64,000 nucleotides of DNA from Gnetum montanum. Taxonomy: Eukaryota; Streptophyta; Gnetopsida; Gnetales; Gnetaceae. The stretch covers positions 167,760 through 231,759 of the forward strand of contig MNCI01033639.1 of the NCBI GenBank assembly GCA_015680685.1. Reading direction: 5' to 3'. Below, one piece after another: positions 33,600 through 45,765 of the stretch (positions within the stretch are counted from its first letter, which is position 1; each line of letters starts with the position of its first letter). The notes under the pieces were generated by a model. It did not search any database. It saw only the letters and a list, made by a program, of their open reading frames with translations, and was not told where the DNA came from. A program made the position numbers and the translations under genes.

Positions 33600-35834
33600 T
33601 GAATGAAAACTCATCCTCGAGTGAACAAGAGGAGGAACAAGTCCTTACAAAGTATTGGGTAGGTATGGGATTATTGACTGACATGCAATTTGACTCAAAT
33701 AGAATAAACAGATCACTAAGTGTTTGAGTGTATGGATTACAATATTTTACAAAATTGGATGTTCATGACAAGAGAAGAGAACACCCTAGATAAAACTAAC
33801 ATCCACTCCTTTGATAGCTGAAGAGTAAGAAAGAAGATTCAATAATCATAAAGAGTCTTCATCACATGGTGCTGCTACTGCTGCTTCTTTTGTAAGGACA
33901 GTCTTGCTTCTAGTCTACACATTTCTTCCATGCTTCCCACTATAATCACAACAAAATCATGGATTCATGTGCAATGTGTAACATATAGCTTTGAAGTACC
34001 TTGTCTCATCAATGGTTACACTTGGCTAGGTTGTGATTGTGATGGATGAATTTTGATAATAGTGTTAGCGAGAAGGCTGAAAAATATGGTGGAATAGATA
34101 GGCGGTCCATTAGCAAATTTTTGAAAAGTCCAAACATAATAAAATACTTGAGAAGTGTTAAAGAAGTCACAACAAAGACAATAAAAAGATTTCATTGAAG
34201 AGCGTTGTGAAGGTGTGCACATTAGGATGTCATTGATGGGATAAACAAAAGAATTTGATTGTAACAATATCTAAGGATAAAGAAGTTAACCAACCCAACC
34301 AAAAGAAATGCAAATGGATCCTCCCCAAGGCAGGCATAGGCTTTTTATTGCCCTTGCATAACTTCAAATTGAGGAGTTTGTGGGCTTCAATAGTTACAAA
34401 AGATTAAGTATAAAAAAACCCGTAAGAAACTACCTAAGAATTTTGACACATCAAATTAGGACATCAGATAAGAACATGAAACCAACAATGAGGTGAGAGA
34501 TAGAAAGCATAGATAGATGAGAGAGAGTGAAATGGAATTCCTAATTAAGGTCACATGAAGTCCCTTGTGAATTTTATGATTAAATAACTTGATAAGATCC
34601 ATCCTTAGTCCAAACCAAAACCAACCACATTCAGTGACTTCGCATCATCATGCTAAGAGCAATCCATCCCCTTGAGACATAAGAGTGCTTCCACAAAACA
34701 ACTATTGTTCCTTATTAAAGAAAAAAAGAGAAGTAGGAAGTTAGGAAGGGCCTTAGTTAGAGGGGACCTTTAGGCATGGGTAATGTGTCTTTCTAGTCCC
34801 ATAACCAGTGTTTGGAGCCCATTTATTTTGTCTAAGGGATGTGCTTTGAATTTCCATCATTTTTTTTTTGAAATGAGAATTACACCATGCAAAGACTTAT
34901 TCGTTTATTGTGTCTAAGGGGTGTGCTTTGAATTCCCATCATTTTTTTATGAGAACCACACCATGCAAAGACTTATTCAACTTCCTTTTATTGGTTGACA
35001 TAGAATGGTAAGAAATCCATGAAAGCACACATGCACCCAAGTAAGCAGAAAGGCACAAAGTATACCAAATTCTCTTAAAGTCACATCTTGTTCAAACCTT
35101 TGAATCCTTTCCAATTCCAGAAATTACCAAAGTCACAAATTCATTATAGTTTTATTAATGAAAAAGGAACTACACATTTCTAGAATAAGGAAAACCATAG
35201 GGTTTGTGTATGGGTGGATGTTGTGGACTCACTACCTGTTGCATGAAAAAGAAACCATGTCCTAATTATCAGTAACAAAATTCAAAGCTAGAATCTATAC
35301 ACCAATAATCAAATAACTGAATAATACATACCACCATCAAGCAACGAATTACCATTGTGCCTAGCACTTATTAACAAAAAGTTAGACAATCACACAAAAA
35401 TAAAAGAAAATATAAAAGAAAGTGTAAAATATTCAAGAAATAGCAAATGTACTAATGATGTTGTAAAACAAACATCAAAAAAGATTAAGAACATGAAACA
35501 AGAAGATGTACAATAAAGAATGTGTAAAACAAAAAGGGTGAAAATTGACGAGTTGCTTACATAGTTAACATGGATGGCCATCTCTCCCATGACTAAGTTG
35601 AAAGGAGAAGATCTAAAATATTGAGTGTGGTTATTCATTTGATGAGGTGTTTGTTGTATTTTCTAGCTTATGCTCATGGAAAGGTTTAACTTTTTGTATG
35701 TTGATCAACTGTTTCCTGTCTGGGCTCTTAGGTTTGTAGATCATCATGGTCCCAAAAGGAAAAGTTTCATAAATTATATAAGGTCCTTCTTACAATGTTT
35801 GGAACTTGGCTTGTTGAGGTACATGTGTGGGATT
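33600..35834 (-). other. non-coding region between integrase and 3' LTR of element E
   Basis: No protein is recognisable on either strand. It contains a tandem duplication at 34822-34979. The other open frames here are short and without known motifs. Confidence 0.5.
34822..34979. repeat. tandem duplication, about 81 bp
   Basis: Two adjacent copies share GTCTAAGGG.TGTGCTTTGA, then CCATCATTTTTT and ACACCATGCAAAGACTTATT. Copy two is a few bases shorter in the T run. Confidence 0.8.
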
Positions 35835-36515
35835 CTAGTAGAGAACCTTATCTCCTGATTGAAATTTGACTTTCCTAATTTTAAGGTCATGGCACTTTTT
35901 GTTATATACTTTGTGCAACTCGTTGGATGGCAGGGCCACCAATTGATTTTTGTCTAGCAAGTTGAGATTCATTAATCTTTCTTTTTGTTCTAGACTCAAG
36001 TCAAGGTCAAGGTCATAGGCTATTGAAAGTGTATGGAGCTCGAATTGAAGAGGAAGTATTGGTAATTTTTCGTACACAAGCTGATAGGGAGAGTAACGTA
36101 TAGGAAGTTTCCATGTTGAGCGATAGGCCCAAAGGGCATATTTGATAATAGTTCTTGTTAGAATCCTTGTGACTTCCCTATTAGTAACCTCAGCTTGACT
36201 ATTGGCTTGGAGGTGGTAGGGGGTTGTGAGTTTATGTTCAACCCCCAAGCATTGCATGAGCTTTCGAAAAGTAGTACCTATAAAGTGAGTTCCATTATCA
36301 AAAATTAATGCACATGGCACATCAAATCCATTGATAATATTTTTTTGTACAAACCAAGTAGCAGTAGAAGAAGTATAGTTAGTGACACCTATTTCTTCTA
36401 CCCATTTCATACAATAGTCAACAATGACTATGATNTCTTCTACCCATTTCATACAATAGTCAACAATGACTATGATGTATGCCGTTCTATTTGACATGGG
36501 TGTGATGGGACCCAT
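35835..36515 (-). pseudogene. integrase of element E
   Basis: The integrase core reads GPITPM then IVIVDYCMKWVE, with the first Asp of the DDE triad before it. LIFDNGTHF carries the second Asp and QAEVTNREV the catalytic Glu. The C-terminal part has ALWAYRSTWK, SPYQLVYEK and KFQSGDKVLY, in line with Athila-type integrase. The frame appears open, but only because the N at 36435 joins two copies of a 41 bp segment that repeats YCMKWVE; without that repeat the domain has normal length. Confidence 0.7.
36394..36476. other. single-N gap with duplicated 41 bp flanks
   Basis: Bases 36394-36434 and 36436-36476 are identical and separated by one N at 36435. This is how an unmerged overlap between two contigs looks, so the real sequence probably has one copy. 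Confidence 0.85.
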
Positions 36516-37031
36516 GAAATCAATGCCCTAAATGTCGAAGGGTTCTAGTGGTTGAATCCATTATTGAGGTCCCTCCATTTGAGTACTCATTCTACCATCT
36601 CATTGGCAACATTCATAAGAGTGGACATATTGATGAGCATCCCTAAAAATTATTGGCCAATAGTACCCTACCATCATGATTTTAATGGCCATGCATCTCC
36701 CAACATAATGTCCTCTGTAAGAACCTTCATGAGTGTCTTAGAGAATGTGTAGTTGATTAGCATCAAGGATACACCAATGAACCAAGCCATCAACGCACAC
36801 CTTGTAGAGGTGTCTGTTGATCTCCATGAAGCATTTTGCCTAGTGAAGAAATTGTTGTTTCTTTCGATGATCCAACCTTTGTGGTATCTCTTGGGTGAAA
36901 AGATAGGTGAGAATGCCATCATACCATTTAGGCTCATTGGGCAATTGTTTAGTTATAGCCCTAGCAAAGAGGAGTTTTTCAAGAATCATATCAAATAGTG
37001 GGTTCTCCTCCTCTTTTTTTTCCTATCATAA

Positions 37032-37346
37032 CTAAGACATGTGATTAGTGACAACATTCTCAGTTCCCTTTTGATCTACCATTGTGAGATCGAATTCTTG
37101 TAAGATCACCAACCACCATATGACATGGGGGCTCATCATTGGCTTATTCATCAGGAAGTAGATGACACTATGGTCTATGTCCACAAACACTTTGTATCTA
37201 AGCACATAATGCTTAANATAGATGACACTATGGTCTATGTCCACAAACACTTTGTATCTAAGCACATAATGCTTAAACTTTTCTAAAGCAAACACTACTG
37301 CCATTAGTTCTTTTTCTGTAGTGGTGTAGTTCAATTGTGCATCCAC
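37032..37346 (-). pseudogene. RNase H of element E
   Basis: The RT-linked RNase H reads LNYTTTEKELMAVVFALEKF (TEKE carries a catalytic Glu), then HYVLRYKVFVDIDHSVIYFL and WWLVILQEFDLTMVDQKGTEN, the usual Ty3/gypsy pattern (T.EKE.LA...A..K...YL). The segment with HYVLRYKVF is present twice because of the N-gap duplication at 37159-37276. Confidence 0.75.
37159..37276. other. single-N gap with duplicated 58 bp flanks
   Basis: Bases 37159-37216 and 37219-37276 are identical, separated by N at 37217 and one A. It is a probable assembly artefact like that at 36435. Confidence 0.85.
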
Positions 37347-37379
37347 AATGCTTTAGCTAATGTAGTGGATGTAATATGG

Positions 37380-38420
37380 ACATTTCTTATCCTCCATCTG
37401 CATAAGCACAACTCCCAAGACATAATTTGATGCATCTATCATAACAGGAAATAATCTGAACTAGTCGTGTGCTTGTAGGATTGGAGTTTCTACTAGTTTT
37501 TCTTTTAGCTGTTGGAATGCTTGTTCACATTCCATGGTCCAAAAAATGGAGCATCTTTCTTTGTCAGCTCCGCCATCTATTTTGTAATCTTAGAGAAATT
37601 CTCTATGAATCACCAGTACTAGCCAGTATGTCTAAGAAATGACCAAACATCTTTGACAATTTCTAGTTGATAAGTTATTCCTTGGATTACCCTTATTTAT
37701 TTGAGGTCAACCTCAATTCCTACTTGTGATATTCTATGCCCCAACATAATGCCTTCCTAGACCATCAAGTGACTCTTTTTCTAATTGAGCCTAAGGTTTG
37801 TATCTACACATCATTTCAGTGCTTTCTCAAATGTAGCTCCATAGGTGGAGAAGTCATCCATGAAGACTTCCACACCACTACCAATTTTCTATTGAAAAAT
37901 GCTGAGGACTAGGCATTGGAATGTAGCAGGGGCATTACATAGACCAAAAGTCATTTTGTGATATGCAAAAGTCCCCCATGGACTTATGAATGTTGTTTTG
38001 GCTAGGTCCTCTAGTGCAATCTAGATTTTTTTATAGCCACTATAACCATCCAAAAAATTGTAGCAGCAATGCCCAAATATTTATGTCTAATACCTTATCA
38101 ACAAATGGCAATGGAAAGTGATACTTGAATGTTGTCATATTCAGTAGCTAAAAATCAATGCAAACCTACCACTTGTCATCTTTCTTTGGTACAACCATGA
38201 GTGAACTAACCCACTCGCTATATGTAATGGCATAAATAATCGCCACCTTGAGGAGTTGTTCAATTTCCTCAATGATTGTCTTTAGTTTGGGGTTCAATCA
38301 ACTTTGTGGCTACCTCTTTGGCTTCATGGTCGGATCAATGTAGATGTGATGCTGGCATATCCTAGGATCAATCCTTGTGAGTTTAAGATATGACCAGGAA
38401 AAGGCTGCTGACCATTTTTC
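37380..38420 (-). pseudogene. reverse transcriptase of element E
   Basis: The clearest part is near 37845-37985: GTFAYHKMTFGLCNAPATFQ, then the catalytic FMDDFS at 37847-37864 followed by YGATFEKA. FMDDFS.(F/Y)G in place of YVDD is characteristic of Athila-type RT. The upstream half is broken by stops and shifts but keeps the order expected for Ty3/gypsy RT. Confidence 0.7.
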
Positions 38421-38869
38421 AACCATGTTTAACATCTTTTTTTGTTATGGAGCAAGATTGGCATTGATTATGATCAGCTTCCCATTTTTTAGGAACACAT
38501 ATTTCATGCTGGCCAGTAGAGGTTTTAGTTCAAGGGACTCTTACTTGAAATTTTCAAGAATTTCCAACTCTTCCCAATAGGTATCATCATTTGTATCATC
38601 ATAGAGTTGGTGATGAACTTGTCCTAGTTCATTCATTCCTATGACATATGGACATGTCAAGCTCTCAATTGGTTCCATGCAAAGTGTGCTACTCTTAGAA
38701 TTAGCAGTTAGCAACTGGGTACCCTCTTATTTTATGGCTACTATGTATAGAAACCTTTGAATTTCTACTTCTAGTGCACACTACTTACATGTAGAGATAG
38801 ATGCTCATTTCACTACCTAGAGTTTCTACACACAATTGCACCCTATATCACTATATGTAACACATGGAA

Positions 38870-39330
38870 CTCACTTCTTCTTGATCTTTTTGAATGCATT
38901 TTCTTTGGATATTTTCAAGTAAAGATCTCTAATACCCATTCTTGCATCAATGATGCTTAGCCATGCCCTTCTCATAATGATTGGAAAGTTCCTTTTGTAG
39001 TTCTCTACCATGATCACTAGAAAATCAACAAGATACAACCATCCACAGACAATGGTCACAATGTCTTCCACTAGTCCTAATGGAACAGTGATGGACTAGT
39101 TTTCCAATTCTAATCTAATATTGCTCTTCTTTAAAGGAGGTAGGTTTCATGTAATATACATCTCATGAAAGATCAAGTTGACACCAAAACCAAAATCAAG
39201 AAGAGCTTTGCATGGTTCATTCCTAGAAATCTACAAATAAATCAGAGGACTTCCAAGATTTTCTAACTTCCTAGGAAGGTTTCCAACATAGATTCAATCA
39301 GATACAACATGACTAAGTATCATAGTATGG
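38870..39330 (-). pseudogene. protease remnant of element E
   Basis: The C-terminal half reads VDFLVIMVENYKRNFPIIMR followed by AWLSIIDARMGIRDLYLKI. This corresponds to the Athila protease pattern (VDFIVLD..ED...P.ILGRPFL.T..A.ID...G.L.LR), with IMRRAWL in the place of ILGRPFL. Confidence 0.55.
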
Positions 39331-40379
39331 ATCCTATGCAATTTTTGGTTTGAAGGGGACTTGAAGGAATTTCATACAGAGGACGACAGAGAAATAGGGT
39401 TGTCAATCGTAGGTGCATTTGAGGGCTTAGGTAGAATGCGTGGTCAAAAGAAAGGTCTTTTCTTTGATCAAGTATCTGAACCACTTGATTGATGAACTGG
39501 TTGTAGATTAACGGTCCTAGTAACATTGCATTACTGCGATTGAGCTAAGAGTTCATCCTACCTAGATGGAGTAGGTGGTAGCTATGCAAATAAAAGAGGA
39601 AGGTGTGTAGGAATAGGAGGAGGATAAGGGTAGGAGATGGTATCCCTTCTTGCATGTGGAGAATGAGTTCAATAATAATCAAAAGGGTGGTAGTGAGATT
39701 GAAAAGTTGAAACATGACTGGAGGAGTCACGTGGAGACAAGGGTTGCTAAATGTAATACCCATAGGGATCAAGTTGTCAGTAAGGGTATTGCTCCCTTGG
39801 TGGTGCTAGTGCCCATGACTGTGGTTGTTGCCTTTGTTAATATTACTCATATGGTTGTGGTGGAGTTCCACTTGGATAATATTATTATTGCTAGTGGAAC
39901 TGCCTAGGATTACCTTGAGGATAAGGCAATCTTCTAGGTGTTTGCCTCTATGTGAGTCATGAATTCAAAGCATACATCCCAAACTCCTGTAAGTGTAACA
40001 CTATGGGACAACATCCCTTAGGATGTTTATACTAGTAGACGTCACACCCGCCATCATCATCTGATTCGCTATCCACAACTTCTTTTATTGTAGTAATCTT
40101 GCCCTTACCTCTTTATTAGGCATGTTCAAATTCCTTGCTCCTCCTTTGCTAGCGATCACTACCTTGTTCTTTCTACTCTTCAATAATTTTTAGGATAGCT
40201 TGAAACTTGCTATTCATGGAGTCCCATAACTAATTAACCTTGGCCTTAATTTTAGATTGAGATTTTTGAAGTGAAAAGGTTTTTCTATTCACCACCTCAT
40301 CAAGTGCTGATTCTCGCTCACTATCACAAAATCGAACCTCCCTCTTGCAAATGGAAGGGTCGCAACTATACTCTTTTGC

Positions 40380-41390
40380 ACTTTATCATTTTCTCAATTT
40401 ACCTTCCTCTTTAGCTACCCTACTCAATCAATCTTTGGATCAAACTGGCACTTAATTCCAATAATCATCCTTGGGCATAAATGCCAAGGGTTCTTCTCAT
40501 TTCAAATTGAAGCCCATCTAAAATGTGACAAAGTTGATCTAGTTGAGAATAAACATGGTCAAGACATCTATGCATTAAGGAATAGTATCAGTCAATGGTA
40601 GCAGCCAAGGGTTTGTGTGTTCCTTGTTTCCATCCTTGGATCTACCTTCTCAAGTTGGACACTTTGGAGTATGTTTGATATTTTTCACTAAATAATTCAA
40701 GCATTGTACTTTATGATCTAATAGATTTAGGTTCTAAGGATCAGTATTGGTTTTCTGCTTCTTTAATAAGTGTCTATGGGAACAACTTAAGCTTTTGCCA
40801 CTCATTCTCTATGTTCTACAAGGCACATGCACCTTGGAAAGCCTAGAGATGGTTCCGTGGATCTAAGTTATATTCCCCTTCGAACCAAGGGATATTTTTC
40901 ATGTCTAACCTTTTGATCTAACTATCCTTCACATGCCCTGTTGCAATTTGCACTGCCTTTGCGATGTTCAACATACTCCAAGTAGCAAGAAAAGGCTTAT
41001 CAAGGCCTTGATTTTGGTGCCTATGATGCCCTCTACTACCCCTTTGTTCATGGTGTTGCATCTCTCTTGAATGCCTACACCCATGGTCTTGCCTTGCCCA
41101 ACAGTCCCTTTGATCATTTGGATCTCATCAATCACCTTCATCATGGTCACGCCCTCTATGGTTGTGATTAGAGCCAAAAGAAAAAGAGAATGATGATGAA
41201 GGTAAAGAGGAAGAAGGACTAGCACCATCATGGTGTCTGCTACCACCTCTTTATTGAACATGACCATGATCACGATCTTGTTTCTTTTCCACAGCCCTAC
41301 CCTAACTTGCTTCTTTGAATCCTTCCTTGTTATTGAATTGAATCCATTCTTTCTAAAACCAAGATTGTGAATCATGAACTGCAAGTTCTG
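40380..41390 (-). pseudogene. gag remnant of element E
   Basis: On - the core at about 40630-40920 reads LDMKNIPWFEGEYNLDPRNH, then NEWQKLKLFP, LEPKSIRS and LELFSEKYQTYSKVSNL. It lines up residue by residue with the gag of element A at 3560-3830. Stops replace several residues. The Gly/His-rich upstream frames (40968-41384) have no recognisable motif. Confidence 0.6.
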
Positions 41391-42000
41391 GATTTAACCT
41401 TCTTCACTAAAGTTAAAGAGAGGAATTTCACTTAATGGAAAACCCATAGAAAAGGGCTCTCCATCATTTTTTTGGTACAGTAGGAATGGGGAATTACTAA
41501 ATCTTTTTTCCTTCATAGATTTATAATGTTGTTCTAACTGGCAATCCCTAAGACATTGTGCCTTAGTGGGATGATAATCCCTAGCATCACTATCTTGCAC
41601 CATGTACTTAGCATGAAGTCCTTGAAGACCCCATAGTATAAGCATTTGTTGGAGCATTACAGGAATGGATCAATCGGGCGGCAACACAATGTTGCCCTCC
41701 ATGTCACGCCATCGCAGCTATTCATCCTGGTGTAGGATGAAGGTGAAATTTGGTACATACTCATCAGGATTAGCATATACCACTTGGTATTGTTGAGGCA
41801 CAATCTGATGTACTCTGTCAGACTTGGACGGAGAATCGCTCCTATGAGAAGAAGATATTTTATGTTAGGAAAATAAAAATCTAGTGTCCTTAAAATTTTT
41901 GTAGTAATCTTAAAATCTGATATGATTCTAAGGTTCATTCCAACAATTTGAATAATTTTTTTCTCTATATCCTAGATAGCACACAAAAAAACCAAAAGGT

Positions 42001-42017
42001 CCTTGGCAACAATGCCA
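42001..42017 (-). other. primer-binding site of element E
   Basis: On - TGGCATTGTTGCCAAGG follows the LTR end CATCA by one base. It is the tRNA-Asp-type site of Athila elements (TGGCGCCGTTGCCGGGG) with C to T and G to A changes. Confidence 0.65.
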
Positions 42018-42018
42018 A

Positions 42019-42856
42019 TGATGAGTAGCGAGGTATCCATATGCCCAATATGAATCACTAAGGCATTCACATGCAATCTAGTTGAATTCTGTGGACCTAT
42101 AGTTCTCTAGTGCACTAATTCTCTAGGAAGTGAAATGGCCATTGAGAACATTTGTTATCTTTTCAACTACACTTGTGAAGCTCAAGGATATGATTTAAGA
42201 GTAATTAAGACACATGATTTTTATCATTTTTATGTTTTGTAAGTTTAATCACCTATAACAAGAATGGAAAGTAGAGGAATTTAATATCTAATTATTCTAC
42301 TACCTAGCTAGACTAACACAAGTACCCATTCCCACTTTCTAGACACATCTTGAACATGTATAGTGCTGCTGGGCTACCAAATGTTAAGCATTGCTGGGTT
42401 ATCGAATGCTACATGTATGCTCAAGGTGGTTGTGCTTGTGTTCATTAACAACTAAAAATTAATTGGTTAATTAAAGTGAATTGAAATGAAGTGCATGAAT
42501 ATTAAATGCATCAAGGAAACATTAATCTATTCTTAATGCTACAAGGATTATCAAAAGGGTTCATTTTTATTCTCATCACATGGCTATGCTTAGGTACATC
42601 AGTGTTCAAACAAAGATCCATACACACTCAGACTCCTACTATAGGCACTTAGAAAATATTCTAACTTTGGAGAAAACAAACTGTAAGAGCTTCACTATCT
42701 ATGAAAAAAACTGATGAAAAACTATATGAAAATCGTGAACCTGAGTGCGATATTTATAGGCCAGCATATACCCCATGATATCAAATATTCGACATCGTGT
42801 CTTGGGCCTTGATATCAGATATTCGATATTGGAGCTAGTCAAAACATGATTCATCA
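42019..42856 (-). repeat. 5' LTR of element E
   Basis: This 838 bp LTR reads on - from TGATGAATCATG to CTACTCATCA. It contains clustered GATATC/GATATT words and TATAAATA (42751-42758). Its left 430 bases have no partner in the truncated 3' LTR but match the end of the LTR of element A. Confidence 0.75.
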
Positions 42857-42899
42857 CAAATACTAAACCCTACATCAACCAAACGGTTTCAAGCTATGT

Positions 42900-43780
42900 A
42901 AGCAAGATAGTACCTTAACAAAGTCTAGCTTGTTATAGGCTTTAGGCTCTGTGAAGATGTCTTGGAGGTTTAAGAAGACATCTTATCCAAGTGTGAAGTA
43001 TTCATAGAAGATGTCTTATATTTAGAGAAGACATCTTGCCAATAGAGAAGACATCTTCTCAAAAGAGGAGATGTCTTGGAAAATATATCTTATGGTGGAG
43101 AAGATGTCTTCCCCATGGTAGAGACATCTTCCAAAAATAGCAAGTGTCTCATACAAATATTGGGATCATGCAGGAGATAACCCTAGAAGACTAGAGATAA
43201 CTCGTACAACTAAGAATCTTTCAAAATTAGTCATTCCAATTCAAAAAATAATGGGAGAAGGTAGGAGAAGACGAGAAATAACAAAAGATCTTTAAGTGGA
43301 GCTTGAGGAAGGATTCCTAGGGTTCTCTTGCCTTGTTTTTATTAATAAAACTATAAATTATTCATGTTTAACCCATAGAGAGTTGAAGGAGGAGGTATCA
43401 TGAAGTTCATGTCTAAACTTAAGCAAGAGAGCACATTAAGTGAGTGCATAGAGGCTACAGCTCCAACATTAATTCTGTAAACATGTGTGTTCCAATCTTT
43501 CTTGTGAGTTAAGATCTTAGTTCCAAGTTGTAGAAGAGATTCTCTATTGATTGTATTTTGCATTGAAAACAACTATTATATGGTTGTACATCTTCCTGAT
43601 CTGCAACATCTTTTGAATGATTAAAAATGTTTAAATGTTTTTGGGTTGTGGAACCTATTGTAATTTTCTATTTTGAATAATTAAAGATAGATGGTTTTCT
43701 TATTTTTTTAGCAAATTAATTATCTTTTCATAACATCTAGATTTAGTGTTGGAAGGTAATTAATTATTAAAGTGATCCTG
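42900..43780 (+). repeat. LTR-like region of element F
   Basis: It lies directly upstream of the primer-binding site. Between 42950 and 43155 it holds about eleven copies of AAGATGTCTT or AAGACATCTT, the palindromic word also repeated in the copia LTR of element D. The left edge is undefined and no second copy is in the window, so the LTR call rests on position. Confidence 0.5.
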
Positions 43781-43792
43781 CTCTAGCAATAT

Positions 43793-43804
43793 TAGTATTA
43801 AAGC
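43793..43804 (+). other. primer-binding site of element F
   Basis: TAGTATTAAAGC differs from the initiator tRNA-Met site TGGTATCAGAGC only by G to A and C to T changes. Confidence 0.5.
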
Positions 43805-43870
43805 TTTGTATTTCTTAGATATTTGGAGCTTTGTTGCTTGGATTTAATTAAGGATTTTGTCAATTTAATA

Positions 43871-45412
43871 TGGTACCCAAGCAAAAATAAATGCAAGTCA
43901 TGAATAAAAATATGAAGAACATGAATTCTACCTTCCAAATGATGGTTTCTCAATTAGATGAACTCAGCACAAAGGTAGATGTAAATGCTAGTCATAGCCA
44001 TATCTAGATACATAGAGGTAATGAACATGCATGTTCAAATAAAGAAGTTTCACAACCAAGTAGAGATTGAGTAGATGAAAAGAAAAGACAATCTAGCTAT
44101 CGAAGGATAAAAAACCCATCAGCCAAGGATTTCAATGGGACGGAATCCTATTCCTCATATGAAAATTCTGAGGGCTTCAATTGAGCTAAATACTTCTTCA
44201 GGAAAGCTTAATGAAAAAGGTGATACAAGGCTTTCTAAAGCATTTAGAAATGCTAAAAGGATTTCATACATTGAATTGAATACTTTTAATGATACACTAA
44301 TGCTTTTGCAACTTTTTTGAAGGTGCTTTAAAAGCATTTTGAATTGGAAGACGTATCAAATAACTTGACAGTACCTATTGTTGAATCCAAAGTAGAAGGT
44401 ATGACTTCTACTTGGTGGAAAAAAAAGTTCTAGGATTATGAAAGATGAAACATTCAACCCATTAGAGATTGGGATCTAATGAAATATAGGTTGAAAAGAA
44501 AATTTAAATAGTATCATCAAATACAAGAGACTATTATGAAGTTGAAATTCCTAAGGTAAGGTAACAAGAATGTTAAAGAATTCTACATCAAATTTTGTGA
44601 TCTATTCCATTAAGCTAAGGTCAACTAGAAGGAGATATTAAAATGACATATTAGCAAGAGTTATCTTTTTATGAGCCACAAACCCTTGATGAAGCTTATG
44701 ATTTGGCACATAAGGCTAAGAATAAATTAATTGGATTCAAAAATAAGAGCACTTCCAAAGGAAAGGAGAAGGGATCTAAGTATAAATTTGAAGATAAGGA
44801 TGGTAGCCATGACAAGAAGATTAAAAGAGGTGATGAAAAGGGTAAATCCAAAAAGAACCAAGGAAAGGAAGGTAAGGATCAAGGTAGAAATTCATAAAAA
44901 ATCTAGTGCTTCAAGTATGAAGAATGGGAACATAGGCAATGGAAATTTCCACTACACAAGCTAGCTAGAGTCAAAATGTGCAAACCATGGAGGTGGAGGA
45001 AACATCAATCCAATGTCTTCAGAGAGGTAATTCTAATGCTTGAAAAATTGAGAAAGTTTCTAAATTAAATCCTTGTACATTCATGGGAAATTTGAATGGA
45101 GAAACACCCTAATAAAAAAATTTTATTTTAGATTGGGACTAGATGTTTGATTAGTGAGGAATGGATTTATGTTTTAATTAATGTTGAAGCCCAAGAAATT
45201 GTTATTTCTTCTAGAGTAGTTTCTAGATTGTTGTTGGTAATTAATCATCCTAAACCTTATAAGATTCATTGGTTGTCTAGAGACTTTTCCTAAGAGATGA
45301 GGGAACAATATACTTTGAAATTTCAAATTGAATATTTTCATGATGTTTATAAAGTTTGATGTGCTTCCAATAGATTATGCTGATGTAATTCTTTGTAGAC
45401 CTTGAAATTTTT
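43871..45412 (+). pseudogene. gag-protease remnant of element F
   Basis: Gag begins MVPKQK, matching MAPKKK of element C. The capsid part holds ELEDVSNNLTVPIVESKVEG, TSTWWKKKF, RDWDLMKYRLKRKF and VKEFYIKFCDLFH. The Lys-rich tail is at 44703-44900. The zinc knuckle at about 44909 is broken: the second Cys is Tyr and the last Cys is Phe. Protease words VVSRLLLVINHPKPYKIHWL and DVYKV follow, then a DVILCRPWNF-like end. Stops are common throughout. Confidence 0.6.
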
Positions 45413-45419
45413 CATAATA

Positions 45420-45765
45420 GCTTCCACACTCCAATGTACTTAGAGCTTCAACATGCCAACGTAATTAGGTTGTGAAACTTCAATGTAATAAGGCCAACAT
45501 AATTAGTGCAACTATTATGAAAAATTATATTTTTCAAAGTTTGGTGAAACTCCAATGTAATTACACTAATGTAATTAGTGCAATGCAATTGTTATGAAAA
45601 ATTAAAAAAAATTTCAAAGTTTGGCTACCAATGTAATTTACTGCACCTACTATGAAAAATTAAAAAATTATTCACAGTTTGGCCACCAACATAATTACAC
45701 CAACCTAATTACTGCAACTATTATGAAAAATTAAAAGTTTTTAAAGCTTATCCACCAACGTATGT
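45420..45765 (+). repeat. degenerate tandem repeat, units about 70-85 bp
   Basis: Four units share CCAACGTAATTA.., TGCAACTATTATGAAAAATT and TTTCAAAGTTTGG. The phrase CACCAACATAATT also occurs in the array at 46785-47045. Confidence 0.75.

Larger units (their letters stand above)
33165..42856 (-). mobile_element. element E: Athila-like Ty3/gypsy retrotransposon
   Basis: It is on the - strand, with its 5' LTR at the right (42019-42856) and a truncated 3' LTR at the left. From right to left come primer-binding site, gag, protease, RT with an FMDD catalytic box, RNase H and integrase, then about 2.2 kb of non-coding DNA before the 3' LTR. The LTR, PBS and gag match element A. Athila elements often have an extra ORF after integrase; none is readable here. 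Two single-N gaps with duplicated flanks fall in integrase and RNase H. Confidence 0.8.
42857..45412 (+). mobile_element. element F: chromovirus-like fragment
   Basis: A second copy of the element C family, on +. It has LTR-like sequence, a decayed primer-binding site at 43793-43804, gag and the protease C-terminus, and ends at a CRPWNF-like word near 45412. No RT or 3' LTR follows. Confidence 0.6.

Noticed and set aside
33588-35834. an extra ORF after integrase in element E, as known in Athila elements
   Set aside because: Frames are short, on both strands, and show no signal peptide or membrane segment pattern that would support it.
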